The notes beneath the pieces were generated by a model, which saw only the letters and a program-made list of their open reading frames with translations, was not told where the DNA came from and made no database searches. This document shows positions 1-8,229 of a DNA stretch of 64,000 nt, in pieces; position 1 is the stretch's first letter, and every line of letters begins with the position of its first letter. A program made the translations under genes and the position numbers. Source of the DNA: DASUAS01 sp963720765 (GTDB taxonomy: Bacteria; Actinomycetota; Acidimicrobiia; IMCC26256; DASPTH01); the NCBI GenBank assembly GCA_963720765.1, contig CAVRGS010000002.1:248001-312000 (forward strand), written 5' to 3'.

Positions 1-153
1 TTCGAGGATCTCGGCGACGGCCGCACGCGCCTCCACGCGCAGTCGCTCGTCGACAGCTTCGAGGGTCGCGACCAGTGGCTGGCCAGCGGCATGGAGACCG
101 GTGTCGAAGACGGGTACGCGAAGCTCGACGCGCTGCTCGCGGGGCTCCGATGA
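1..153 (+). CDS. SRPBCC/AHSA1-family protein, C-terminal fragment
   Basis: The first 50 codons of the window read in frame to a TGA at 151-153. They contain the pattern GRTRLHAQSLVDSFEGRDQW and then a helix ending in KLDALLAGL. This closing pattern (strand, then W, then G(M/V)xxGxxxxxxKLDxLL) is typical of the last strand and C-terminal helix of activator-of-Hsp90-like START-fold proteins. The N-terminus lies outside the window. Its TGA overlaps the ATG of the next gene, so the two are likely cotranscribed. Substrate unknown. Confidence 0.7.
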   Translation, partial: FEDLGDGRTRLHAQSLVDSFEGRDQWLASGMETGVEDGYAKLDALLAGLR

Positions 154-704
154 GCGCCACAGCCGATGAGCACCGCCGCGTCGCGGGCGAGTTCACCGTC
201 ACCGTCGAAGGGGTCGCGCCCGACGCGTGGGACAACCCCGCGCCGGTCGAAGGTTGGGTCGCGCGCGACGTGGTCGGTCACCTGGTCGAGTGGTTCCCCG
301 AGTTCCTCGAGGGATCGACCGGCATCGCGCTGCCTGCCGGCCCGTCGGTCGCCGACGACCCCGTGGGTGCCTGGCGCGTCCAGACCGACGCAGTGCAGGC
401 GCTGCTCGACGATCGCGAGGTTGCCGAGCGGCAGCACGACTTCCCGCACATGGGCCCGATGTCGCTCGAGCAGGTGATCGACATGATCTACATCGCCGAC
501 GTGTTCATGCACCGGTGGGACCTGGCCCGCGCGACCGGCCAGGACGAGACGCTCGACGCCGAGAGGTGCGCGGCGATGTACGAAGGCATGGTCCCGATGG
601 ACGAGGTGCTGCGTCAGAGCGGCCAGTACGGACCGCGCGTCGAAGTTCCCGACGACGCCGACGCGCAGACCAAGCTCCTCGCGTTCATCGGCCGCACCCC
701 GTGA
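150..704 (+). CDS. TIGR03086/DinB-like mycothiol-dependent fold protein
   Basis: The product has 184 residues. The ATG at 150 overlaps the stop of the upstream START-fold gene (ATGA), which decides the start over an in-frame ATG at 75. The N-terminal helix carries W-x-x-P-A-P-V-E-G-W-x-x-R-D-V-V-G-H-L-V, the signature of the actinobacterial TIGR03086 / maleylpyruvate-isomerase N-terminal four-helix metal-binding fold. A second helix has DVFMHRWDLARATGQD, whose His is the usual third ligand. Members are thiol-dependent or metal-dependent enzymes of mostly unknown substrate. Pairing with an AHSA1-type gene is a common actinobacterial arrangement. No catalytic role can be read from the sequence alone. 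Confidence 0.72.
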   Translation: MSATADEHRRVAGEFTVTVEGVAPDAWDNPAPVEGWVARDVVGHLVEWFPEFLEGSTGIALPAGPSVADDPVGAWRVQTDAVQALLDDREVAERQHDFPHMGPMSLEQVIDMIYIADVFMHRWDLARATGQDETLDAERCAAMYEGMVPMDEVLRQSGQYGPRVEVPDDADAQTKLLAFIGRTP

Positions 705-708
705 CCGC

Positions 709-1596
709 TCAGCGGTTCACGACTACGGAGAGCTGGGCCGGGCTCACCGGCTGGGTCTCGTGCAGCAGCGTGGTGAGTCGCTCGGCGGTGGCATCGTCGG
801 CGGCACGCCAGGTGACGAGCTGCTGCGCATCGTCGGCGAGGAGCAACACCTCGAACGCGACGCGCAACGCACCTGCGGTCGGGTGCGTGATCTGCTTCTC
901 GCCGCGGCGCTTCTCGGCGACAGGGTGCGTCGACCACCGCGTCGAGAATTCGTCGACCACGAGGAGCTCGTCGAGCAGCGCCACGTATGCAGGCTCGTCG
1001 CGCCACCGGGGCTCGGAGGCGCGCAGGCGCGCGACCTGCTCGTCGGCGGCCGCGTCCCAGTCGGCATAGACCGCAGGCGCGGTGGGATGGATGAACACGT
1101 AGCGCGCCAGGTTCACGCGCGGCTCGTCGAGCATCCCGAGCTGAGCGACGAGACGTTCCCATGGTGCGTTCCACGCGACCACGTCTCCGATGCCCCCGAC
1201 GACGAACGCGGGTGTCGAGTCGAGCTCGTCGAGGAGGTGACGCACGCCGGGTGAGATGTCGTTGGCCAGCGGCGTCGCGGTCGGGCACAGCTCGTGCGAC
1301 TGCTCCAGCGCGGCCAGCTTGGCCAGGTGCGTGCGCTCGCCGTCACCGAGTCTGAGCGCGACCGAGAGCGCGGCCAAGACCGAGGCGGACGGGTTGGTGT
1401 CGCGACCTTGTTCGAGACGGGTGAGGTAGTCGATGCTCACGCCCGCGAGTGCGGCCACCTCTTCGCGTCGGAGACCGGGCGTGCGGCGACGGCCGTGGTC
1501 GACGAGCCCGACGTCGGCTGGACGCAGCGCTTCGCGACGGGCCCGCAGATAGGCGCCCAGGTCCGAGGGTTCGCTCACCGCTCCAGTGTGCCGCAC
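709..1596 (-). CDS. XRE-family transcriptional regulator with MmyB-like ligand domain
   Basis: The product has 295 residues. Residues ~10-85 form a Cro/C1-type helix-turn-helix, with RTPGLRREEVAALAGVS followed by YLTRLEQGRD, which are the hallmark of the MmyB/YdhA-type actinobacterial regulators. Residues ~105-285 match the MmyB-like sensor region, with AFVVGGIGDVVAWN and later RWSTHPVAEKRRGEKQITHP. These proteins are DNA-binding regulators thought to bind a fatty-acid-like ligand. The gene is convergent with the upstream pair, with only four bases between stops, and is divergent from the YceI gene. A GTG at 1578 (VSEPSDLG) is an alternative start. Confidence 0.85.
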   Translation of the reverse strand: MRHTGAVSEPSDLGAYLRARREALRPADVGLVDHGRRRTPGLRREEVAALAGVSIDYLTRLEQGRDTNPSASVLAALSVALRLGDGERTHLAKLAALEQSHELCPTATPLANDISPGVRHLLDELDSTPAFVVGGIGDVVAWNAPWERLVAQLGMLDEPRVNLARYVFIHPTAPAVYADWDAAADEQVARLRASEPRWRDEPAYVALLDELLVVDEFSTRWSTHPVAEKRRGEKQITHPTAGALRVAFEVLLLADDAQQLVTWRAADDATAERLTTLLHETQPVSPAQLSVVVNR

Positions 1597-1693
1597 CGGC
1601 CGGATCCCAGCGTGGCCCCCGCACCCCCAGGATCACCGCGCCCAGGATCAACCCGGCCTTCCTGGCCGCCATCGGCGGGTCGATCATCGACGC

Positions 1694-2278
1694 ATGACCA
1701 CGACCAGCCACACCACGACCACCCAAGACCACGCCCTGCCCCTCGTCGCCGGCCACTGGGCCGTCGACCACGCCCACTCGTCCGTCGGCTTCACGGTTCG
1801 CCACCTCGGCGTGTCGAAGGTCCGCGGCCGCTTCAACACCTTCGACGTCGACGTCGTGATCGGCGACACGCTCGAGAGCACGACGCTCACCGCGACCATC
1901 GACGTGGCGTCGATCGACACCGGCAACGCCGACCGCGACGCGCACGTGCTCAGCCCCGACATCCTCGACGTCGCGAAGCGACCCACCCTCGTGTTCCGTT
2001 CCACCCGGGTCACCGACGAGGGTGAGCACTTCGCGATCGAGGGCGACCTGACGATCGGTGAGATCACGCACCCGGTCACGCTCACCGCCGAGCTCGGCGG
2101 CGTCGAAGCCTTTCCCGGTGGTCCCCGTCACGCGGGCTTCGAGGCGTCCGCCCAGATCAGGCGCAAGGACTTCGACATCGACGTCGCGCTGCCGCCGGGT
2201 GTGAGCGCGGTCGTGCTCGGCGACGTCATCAAGGTCGAGATCGACCTGCAGCTCCTCGAGCCCGAGGTCGCGAGCTGA
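1694..2278 (+). CDS. YceI family lipocalin-like protein
   Basis: The product has 194 residues. After a short Thr-rich leader come the YceI motifs: GHWAVDHAHSSVGFTVRHLG, SKVRGRF, the paired IDVASIDTGNADRDAHVLSPD, FRSTRV and GDLTIGEITHPVTL. This is the eight-stranded barrel that binds polyisoprenoid or amide lipids. No signal peptide precedes it, so it is predicted cytoplasmic, unlike E. coli YceI. The ATG at 1694 starts the Thr-rich leader just before the domain; an upstream GTG would add an implausible Arg/Pro-rich leader. Its 3' end overlaps the convergent SnoaL-like frame by about 150 bases. Confidence 0.88.
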   Translation: MTTTSHTTTTQDHALPLVAGHWAVDHAHSSVGFTVRHLGVSKVRGRFNTFDVDVVIGDTLESTTLTATIDVASIDTGNADRDAHVLSPDILDVAKRPTLVFRSTRVTDEGEHFAIEGDLTIGEITHPVTLTAELGGVEAFPGGPRHAGFEASAQIRRKDFDIDVALPPGVSAVVLGDVIKVEIDLQLLEPEVAS

Positions 2279-2808
2279 CGGGCGACGACGAGAAGTGCGG
2301 CCCGCGGATCGACGGGTCCAACAACTGCGCCGGTCGCCTGCGCGCCGACGACCGGGAGGCCGGTCGGATCGAGCAGGCCGATCTGCACGAGCACCGTTGC
2401 CTGGTCCCAGTAGATGTGCTCGTAGGAGATCTTGCCGTCGTCGACGCCGACGATCACGACGAACGCCACCGACACGCGCTTGCCGGTGGGCTCGACGTTC
2501 GGCAGCATCCAGTCGATCGCGGTGGTGTGCGTGAAGGAGATGACGAGCTCGTCGACGAGACGGTTCTCGCCGTACGTGCGCGACACCGGCGTGAACTCGA
2601 CGTCGGGCGGGAAGAACTGGCCGATCAGGTGGTCGGCGTAGAAGCTGCGCACACCGTCGCGTCCCGATCCGCCCACCATCGTCGGAACGTTGACCAGGTG
2701 GGGATCGGCGCCCATGGTGGCGAGCGTCGTGTCGAGGTCGCCGCCGGTCTCGGCGTCCATGTGCTGGGCGAAGATCGCCTCCATCGCCTCGATCTCGGTC
2801 GCAGTCAT
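2128..2808 (-). CDS. SnoaL-like/NTF2-fold protein with abnormal C-terminal extension
   Basis: The start ATG at 2808 follows a GGAGG-like ribosome site (caggaggcgg) and begins MTATEIEAMEAIF. Residues 1-160 look like a ketosteroid-isomerase-like NTF2 fold: DLDTTLATM, GRDGVRSFYADHLIGQFFPPD, ELVISFTHTTAIDWMLP and DDGKISYEHIYWDQATVL. The family end is expected near GLPVVGAQ (residue ~170). Here the frame stays open for roughly 50 more residues of Ser/Arg-rich sequence lying antisense to the YceI gene. That tail does not look like a folded domain, so a lost stop codon or small indel near 2280-2300 is likely. Function in substrate terms is unknown. Confidence 0.65.
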   Translation of the reverse strand: MTATEIEAMEAIFAQHMDAETGGDLDTTLATMGADPHLVNVPTMVGGSGRDGVRSFYADHLIGQFFPPDVEFTPVSRTYGENRLVDELVISFTHTTAIDWMLPNVEPTGKRVSVAFVVIVGVDDGKISYEHIYWDQATVLVQIGLLDPTGLPVVGAQATGAVVGPVDPRAALLVVARQLATSGSRSCRSISTLMTSPSTTALTPGGSATSMSKSLRLIWADASKPA

Positions 2809-2933
2809 GTCCGCCTCCTGGTGAGATCCCAGGCGTTGCCCGACCGCCTCGCAGTTGATCGACCGGAGGATGGCCGCCTTGAGCGGTTTGGGCAGGTTGG
2901 TCATCGCGAGCGGTTTCAAGCGATGATGCGCGC

Positions 2934-3671
2934 ATGACCGTGCTCTACGAAGTGCGCGACCGGATCGCGTTCATCTCCTTCAACCGTCCCGAGAAGCACA
3001 ACGCGCTGCGCGACGAGGACATCGCCAGCCTGGTCGAGGCGTTGCACCGTCTCGACGGTGACGCCGACGCCGACGTCGCGATCCTGTTCGGGCAGGGGAA
3101 GTCGTTCTCGAGCGGCGGTGACGTCAACGACCGTCTGCAGCGTTCGATGGACGAGGGATCCACGAGCGGGCGCACCACGGAGTACGCGGCGTTCACGCAG
3201 AGCACGAGCTGGAAGCCGATCATCGCTGCGGTGCACGGCTACTGCCTCGGGCACGCCCTGGGCACCGCGCTCTACTGCGACCATCTCGTCGCCGCGAGCG
3301 ACGCGGTCTTCGAGGTCACCGAGATCAAGCTCGGCCTCCCGACCGCGCACTTCATCCCGCGGCTCGGCGCGCCGGCCTTCGCGATCGACGTGACCATGAC
3401 CGGTCGCCGGTTCACCGCGGTCGAGGCGGCCGACGCCGGCGTCGTCACGCGTCTGGTCGACGAACGCGCGCACCTGACCGCGGCCGAGGAGCTGGCGCGC
3501 CAGTTGCTCGAGCATCCGCAGTGGGCGATCCGCCAGAACGTGCGCGTGCGGCGCACGATCCTCGAGGAGGAGTCACTGCGGTACCGCGCCACGCCGCCGG
3601 GCTGGAGCTGGGCCGAGGACGCCGACGCGCAGGCGGCGGTCGCGAAGCTCAGCGGGTCGAACGGCGGCTGA
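2934..3671 (+). CDS. Enoyl-CoA hydratase/isomerase (crotonase) family protein
   Basis: The product has 245 residues and the crotonase fold: NRPEKHNALRDEDI, the first oxyanion-hole loop FSSGGDV and the second AAVHGYCLGHALGTALYCDH, then VTEIKLGLPTAHFIPRLG. The distal glutamate that matches Glu164 of rat hydratase is present (TEIKLG), but the position of Glu144 (GCELAM in the rat enzyme) is Gly-Thr here. A classical syn-hydration is therefore doubtful; an isomerase, thioesterase or other crotonase reaction on an acyl-CoA is possible. The gene stands alone, convergent with a secreted-protein gene. Confidence 0.82.
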   Translation: MTVLYEVRDRIAFISFNRPEKHNALRDEDIASLVEALHRLDGDADADVAILFGQGKSFSSGGDVNDRLQRSMDEGSTSGRTTEYAAFTQSTSWKPIIAAVHGYCLGHALGTALYCDHLVAASDAVFEVTEIKLGLPTAHFIPRLGAPAFAIDVTMTGRRFTAVEAADAGVVTRLVDERAHLTAAEELARQLLEHPQWAIRQNVRVRRTILEEESLRYRATPPGWSWAEDADAQAAVAKLSGSNGG

Positions 3672-4256
3672 TCAGGGGATGGTGGCGTTCACCACGCCGT
3701 CGACCGTCTGGTGGTCGTCGGAGTAGTCGATCGCGAAGCACAGCCGGCTCTTCGACGACTGCAGCAGCGTGATCGTCCCGGTGGGGTTGCTGGTGACGGC
3801 GTGCGCGCCGCCTCCGGCATCGACGATCACCGAGATCGGGTCCTTGCCGGCGGTGAGCTTGGTACCGGGGCGCAGCGCCTTGCCGGTTGCCGAACGGAGG
3901 AAGACGCTGACGAGCACGTCACCGTCGGGCGCGGCGAGCGTCGCACCCAGCTCGTCGGCGTCGATCCGGTGATCGGCGAAGTAGACGGTGTAGTTCTTGT
4001 CGGTGCCGAAGTCGTACACGAGTGCCGAACGGAAGTCGGCGGTGGCTCGGTCGGCGGCAGGCTGTCCGGTCGGTGAGTCTTCGGCGGTGCGTTCGACCGT
4101 TCCCACGAAGGGCTTCTTGGTGCACTTTGCCTTGGCCGTGCCGACGGCGGCACCGGCCTCGCCGTCGCCGTCGACGAGACCGGACGACACGGCGGCGAGC
4201 GCACACACGACGACGACGGCGAACCGACGCACCGAGACCGCGGGCCGAAGCAACAT
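3672..4256 (-). CDS. Secreted protein of unknown function
   Basis: The product has 194 residues. Residues 1-35 are a Sec signal peptide: a basic start, the hydrophobic run FAVVVVCALAAVSSGLV, and a likely cleavage after GAAVGTA. The mature part has two cysteines (CTKK near the start and LCFAIDYSDDHQTVDG near the end) that could form one disulfide, and otherwise beta-rich Thr/Val/Asp sequence. No known domain is recognised. The stop is directly adjacent to the stop of the convergent crotonase gene. Confidence 0.65.
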   Translation of the reverse strand: MLLRPAVSVRRFAVVVVCALAAVSSGLVDGDGEAGAAVGTAKAKCTKKPFVGTVERTAEDSPTGQPAADRATADFRSALVYDFGTDKNYTVYFADHRIDADELGATLAAPDGDVLVSVFLRSATGKALRPGTKLTAGKDPISVIVDAGGGAHAVTSNPTGTITLLQSSKSRLCFAIDYSDDHQTVDGVVNATIP

Positions 4257-4311
4257 CTGTCGACGCTATCGCCGTGCGCCGCACCTTCGACGACGACGTG
4301 ACCAGATCACG

Positions 4312-5013
4312 TCAGGCGCGCCGCCAGAGCCCGATGCTCGACACGACGACGAACACGATCCAGAGCCCGAAGCCGGCGAGTGCCATCCCGACCCACGGAC
4401 CGCCGTTCACGACCGCGACCGCGAACACCGAGGGGACGACGAGCAGCACGGCGCCGAGCCCCGACGTCCACGCCACCCATCGTGGCGCGAGCCCACTCGC
4501 GACCGCCGCGAACCCGAGACCGGCGAGCGTGATCCCCACCGCCGCGAAGTTGAGTGCGAAGGCGGCGTTGTGGAGCGTCCAGAGCATCCGCACCAGGGGC
4601 GCGGAGAGACCGGCTCCACCCGGGCGCGCGATCAGCACCAGATCGGTGACGTTCACGGCCGCGAAGAGTGCCGCCACCGTCGCGGTGCCGAGCACGCCGA
4701 CCCTGGCCCACCATGCCCCTCCCGAGTCCGACGACTCGGCGCGCAGCCACACCCCGCCCACGAACATCGCGAGCGCGGCCATCCCGAGAGGGAACAGCCC
4801 GACGGGCACGATCGCCTTGGCCCGGTCGTCGGCGAAGAAGGCCACGACCTTGGCTGCGGGCGCGTCGGCTCCGGGTTCCGACGAGCGCAGCGCGTTCTGC
4901 GCCACCAGGAGCAGGACGAACGCGAGCCCACCGAGCCCTGCGGTCCGGCCCACCCACCTCGGGGCGGGACCGGTGCCCGCCGCCGTCCCCCGCTCCAGCA
5001 CGGCTCCCTGCAT
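4312..5013 (-). CDS. Integral membrane protein, six predicted TM segments
   Basis: The product has 233 residues and six hydrophobic segments (about residues 22-44, 66-90, 103-128, 143-172, 178-200, 206-230). It starts right after an AGGAGG ribosome site on this strand. No catalytic motif is visible. The pattern resembles DUF4386-like membrane proteins, but this is a weak resemblance. It is divergent from a TetR regulator with 58 bases between starts, the usual arrangement for a TetR-controlled membrane protein. Confidence 0.68.
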   Translation of the reverse strand: MQGAVLERGTAAGTGPAPRWVGRTAGLGGLAFVLLLVAQNALRSSEPGADAPAAKVVAFFADDRAKAIVPVGLFPLGMAALAMFVGGVWLRAESSDSGGAWWARVGVLGTATVAALFAAVNVTDLVLIARPGGAGLSAPLVRMLWTLHNAAFALNFAAVGITLAGLGFAAVASGLAPRWVAWTSGLGAVLLVVPSVFAVAVVNGGPWVGMALAGFGLWIVFVVVSSIGLWRRA

Positions 5014-5071
5014 CGCCTTTCCTCCTGTAAGATGGTTCCGATGATTAGAAGAGTATTCCAGTGAGTGGAAG

Positions 5072-5692
5072 ATGAGTCAAGAGGCTCTTCGTCGACGCAC
5101 GCGCCGCGACGTCGCGGCCGAGGCCACCCGGAGGGAGATCCTCGGTGCGGCCCGTCGGCTCTTCGCCCGCAACGGCTTCGCTGCCACCTCCATCCAGCAG
5201 ATCGCCGACGAGGCGGGGGTGGCGGTCCAGACCATCTACTCCAGCGTCGGTCCGAAGTCGAAGCTGGTCGTGGCGCTCGCCGACCTCATCGACGAAGAGG
5301 CCGACGTCGCCACGCTCGGACGGGCGCTCGGCGAGACCGACGATCCCCGCGAGCTGATCGCCCGAGCCGTCCACCTGACCCGTCAGGTGTACGAGCGATG
5401 CGGCGACATCATCTCGGTGGCGCTGAGCGCGGCGCGCGACGATCCGGACGCGGCCGCGGTCCTGGGTGAGGGGCTCCGTCGCCACACCGACGGCACCGCG
5501 CGGGCCGCCATGCGATTGGCGTCGATGGGCGCGCTCGTGCCGGGAACCGACGGTGAGCAGGCGGGGGCCGTGCTCTCGATGATGACCAGTCCCGCGTCGT
5601 GGGAGGCGCTCGTCGGCGCGTCGGGCTGGTCCTACGACGAGGGTGAGGAGTGGCTCACCGCGTCGTTGCAGACGCTCCTGCTGCGCGCCTGA
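5072..5692 (+). CDS. TetR/AcrR family transcriptional regulator
   Basis: The product has 206 residues. The N-terminal helix-turn-helix is clear: TRREILGAARRLFARNGFAATSIQQIADEAGVAVQTIYSSVGPKSKLV. The ligand-binding C-terminal domain is helical and carries a C-terminal W-rich helix (SWEALVGASGWSYDEGEEWL). It probably represses itself and the divergent membrane protein at 4312-5013 from the 58-base gap between them. Confidence 0.88.
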   Translation: MSQEALRRRTRRDVAAEATRREILGAARRLFARNGFAATSIQQIADEAGVAVQTIYSSVGPKSKLVVALADLIDEEADVATLGRALGETDDPRELIARAVHLTRQVYERCGDIISVALSAARDDPDAAAVLGEGLRRHTDGTARAAMRLASMGALVPGTDGEQAGAVLSMMTSPASWEALVGASGWSYDEGEEWLTASLQTLLLRA

Positions 5693-5750
5693 CGCTGCGC
5701 TGCGCGCCTGACGCTGCGCCGCGCGACGCGTGCCGCGCCACACTGACGGC

Positions 5751-5969
5751 ATGGCGGTGACGATCTACGGCGTCTGCGCGGTGACCTTCATGATGGTGAT
5801 GTACGCGCTCGAGGGCCGCGGTCGGCAGTACGTGCTGCTGTTCGCGCTGGGGTGCGTGCTGTCGAGCCTCTACGGGTTCCTCTCGGGCGCGTGGCCCTTC
5901 GGCGTGGTCGAGCTGATCTGGTCGGTGGTGGCGGTGCGCCGCTACCGCGAGCTCGCGCCCGCCGGCTGA
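5751..5969 (+). CDS. Small membrane protein, two TM segments
   Basis: The product has 72 residues with hydrophobic segments at about 5-22 and 27-62, the second ending in WSVVAVRRYREL. The fold pattern (short hairpin, aromatic C-terminal helix with an R-R-Y/F end) recalls small CBU_0592-type membrane proteins. That is a resemblance only. The 3' end overlaps the 3' end of the convergent MMPL gene by 28 bases. Confidence 0.6.
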   Translation: MAVTIYGVCAVTFMMVMYALEGRGRQYVLLFALGCVLSSLYGFLSGAWPFGVVELIWSVVAVRRYRELAPAG

Positions 5970-8132
5970 GCCTCCTGCTCCAGCTCGGCGAGCTCGTCCT
6001 CGAGCGAGCCGCCCTCCACGTGCACGCGCGGGAGGATCCGGTCGAGCCACTTCGGCAACCACCAGTTCCAGTCGCCGAGCAGCTCCATCGTCGCCGGCAC
6101 CAGCACCATGCGCACGACGGTCGCGTCGATCAGCACCGCGACGGCGAGGCCCATGCCCATCAGCTTCGAGCGCGACCTCGGGGCCGAGCACGAAGCTGCC
6201 GAACACGAAGAACATGATCAGCGCGGCGGCGGTGATGACGCGCGCGGTGAGCGCCAAGCCGTCGGCGACTGCAGTCGCGTTGTCGCCGGTGCGGTCGTAC
6301 TCCTCGCGGATGCGTGAGAGCAGGAACACCTCGTAGTCCATCGACAAGCCGAACACGATGGCGAAGATGAACACCGGTGCCCATGCCTCGACCGGCGCTT
6401 CGCGTCCGACGCCGATGAGGCTCGCGCCCCAGCCCCACTGGAACACCGCGACGACGACGCCGTACGCGGCGCCGATCGACAGCAGGTTCATGATGACGGC
6501 CTTCAATGGCACGAGGAGGCTGCGGAACACGAGCATCAGCAGCAGGAACGACAGGATGAGCACTGCGCCCATGAAGATGGGCAGGCGCTCCGCGGTGTAG
6601 GCGGCGAAGTCGTCGGCCGCGGCGGTGAGCCCGCCCACCTTCACGTCGACCCGGTCACCGACGACCGACGGGATGACGTCGTCGCGGAGACGGGTGACGA
6701 GGTTGGCGGTGGCCTCGGCCTGGGGGTCGGTGGTGGGGAACACCTGCAAGACCGCGACGGTGCCCTCGGGGTTGGCCTGCGGCGGCGTCGCGAACGCGAC
6801 GCCCTTCGTCTCGTTCAACTTCGCGGTGAGCTCGTTCATCGCGTCGACGTCGGCCTGACCGTTGGGCGTCTCCGCCGCCAGCACGAGCGGACCGTTGAAC
6901 CCGGCCCCGAACCCCTCCGCCACGAGGTCGTACGCCTGGCGCGTGGTGTCGCTCTTCGGTCGGTTGCCGGCATCGGTGAAGCCCAGGCGCATCGACAGCA
7001 GCGGGATCGCCAGCACGAGGAGGAACACGAGCCCGAGGATCGCGGCGGGCCACGGGTGACGCTGGATGACGTGGCTCCACCGCGTCCATCCCGACTCGCG
7101 GATCTCACCTTCGGGACGCTTGCGGTGGGGAAGACCGAACTTGTCGATGTTGCGGCCCACGAACCCGAGCAGCGCGGGCAGCAGCGTGACCGACGCGAGC
7201 ATCGTCGTGAGCACGCCGATCGAGATGCCGATGGCGACGCCGCGCATGATCGACGTCTTCATGAGCAGGAGGCCGAGCACCGAGATCACGACCGTCGTCC
7301 CTGCGAAGAGCACCGCGCGTCCGGCGGTGTCGAGCGCATGCACGACCGCGCGCTCGGGATCCGCCCCCGCCGAGAGGTCCTCGCGATACCTCGTGACGAT
7401 GAAGAGCGCGTAGTCGATGCCGACACCGAGGCCGACCATCGCGACCGCCGCGGTCGTGAAGTCGGGCATGTCGACGATCGTGCGGACGCTCAACACGATC
7501 GCGGCGCCGGTGCCGATGCCGAACAGCGCCGTGCCGATGGGCAGGCCCATCGCGAGGACGGAACCGAACGCGAGCAGCAGGATGATCATCGCGGCGAGGA
7601 GTCCGATGACCTCGCTCGTGCCGCCGATCTCGTTGCTCGAGAACAGGTCACCACCGAACTCGATCTGCAGTCCGGGCGCCTTGACGTCGGCGGCGAGCTG
7701 CTTGATCTCCTTGCCGTCGGCGGTGAACTCCTCACCCGAGCGGTCGGCGAAGTTCAGCTGCGCGTACGCGATCTTCCCGTTGCGCGAGATCTGGCGCGCG
7801 CCCTCCGCCGCGTAGGGGCTCGCGACCTCGACGTTCGGGATCTTCTGCTCCACCTCGGCGAACAGACCCTCCATCGCCTCCTTCACCGCCGGGTCGTCGA
7901 TGCCCTGGTTGGCGGCGAACACGATCTGCGCCTGCACCTGGCGGTTGCGGAAGCTCGACTTCTCGAGGAGATCGAACGCCTGCTGGCTCTCGGTGCCCGG
8001 CAGCTTGAACTCCGTCTTGAACGCGCCGTCCAGGCTGCTCGACAGCGCAAACGTGGCGATGAGCAGCAGGATCCAACCGCCGAGCACCCAACGGCGGCGG
8101 CGATAGGAGAAGCGCGCGAGTCGCGGCAGCAT
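5942..8132 (-). pseudogene. MMPL/RND family transporter, split by a one-base insertion
   Basis: Read across one frameshift this is a ~729-residue MMPL exporter. Residues 1-~655 run from MLPRLARFSYRRRRWVLGGW through twelve expected TM regions. They include GIDYALFIVTRYREDLSAG in the first half and GLSMDYEVFLLSRIREEYDRTGDNATAV in the second. After FGSFVLGPEVALE the frame is lost; the family reads VALKLMGMGLAVAVLIDATVVR. Removing the base at 6167 restores KLMGMGLAVAVLIDATVVRM through to the normal C-terminus ending at 5942. The break therefore lies between TM10 and TM11. MMPL proteins export lipids or drugs by proton-motive force. No cargo-synthesis gene is adjacent. Confidence 0.85.
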
Positions 8133-8217
8133 GGGGGACCTCTCAGAGCCGGGTGATTCCCACGCTATGCCGGGCTTCCCTGCGGATCGCCCAATGAATC
8201 CAAGTGTTCACGGTCGC

Positions 8218-8229
8218 TACAGTCGCCCC
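8218..8229 (+). promoter_or_regulatory. Predicted leaderless -10 of dnaX
   Basis: TACAGT at 8218-8223 is followed by six bases and then the GTG start at 8230, with no Shine-Dalgarno sequence. This predicts a transcript that starts at or next to the GTG and sets the start there rather than further upstream. Confidence 0.55.

Noticed and set aside
5014..5071. TetR operator palindrome between the divergent genes
   Set aside because: A repressor site is expected here, but no convincing inverted repeat could be found by eye.
8133..8229. Possible SRP RNA gene before dnaX
   Set aside because: The stretch is under 100 bases and lacks the conserved GGAAGCA/GNRA loop core; it holds only the dnaX promoter.
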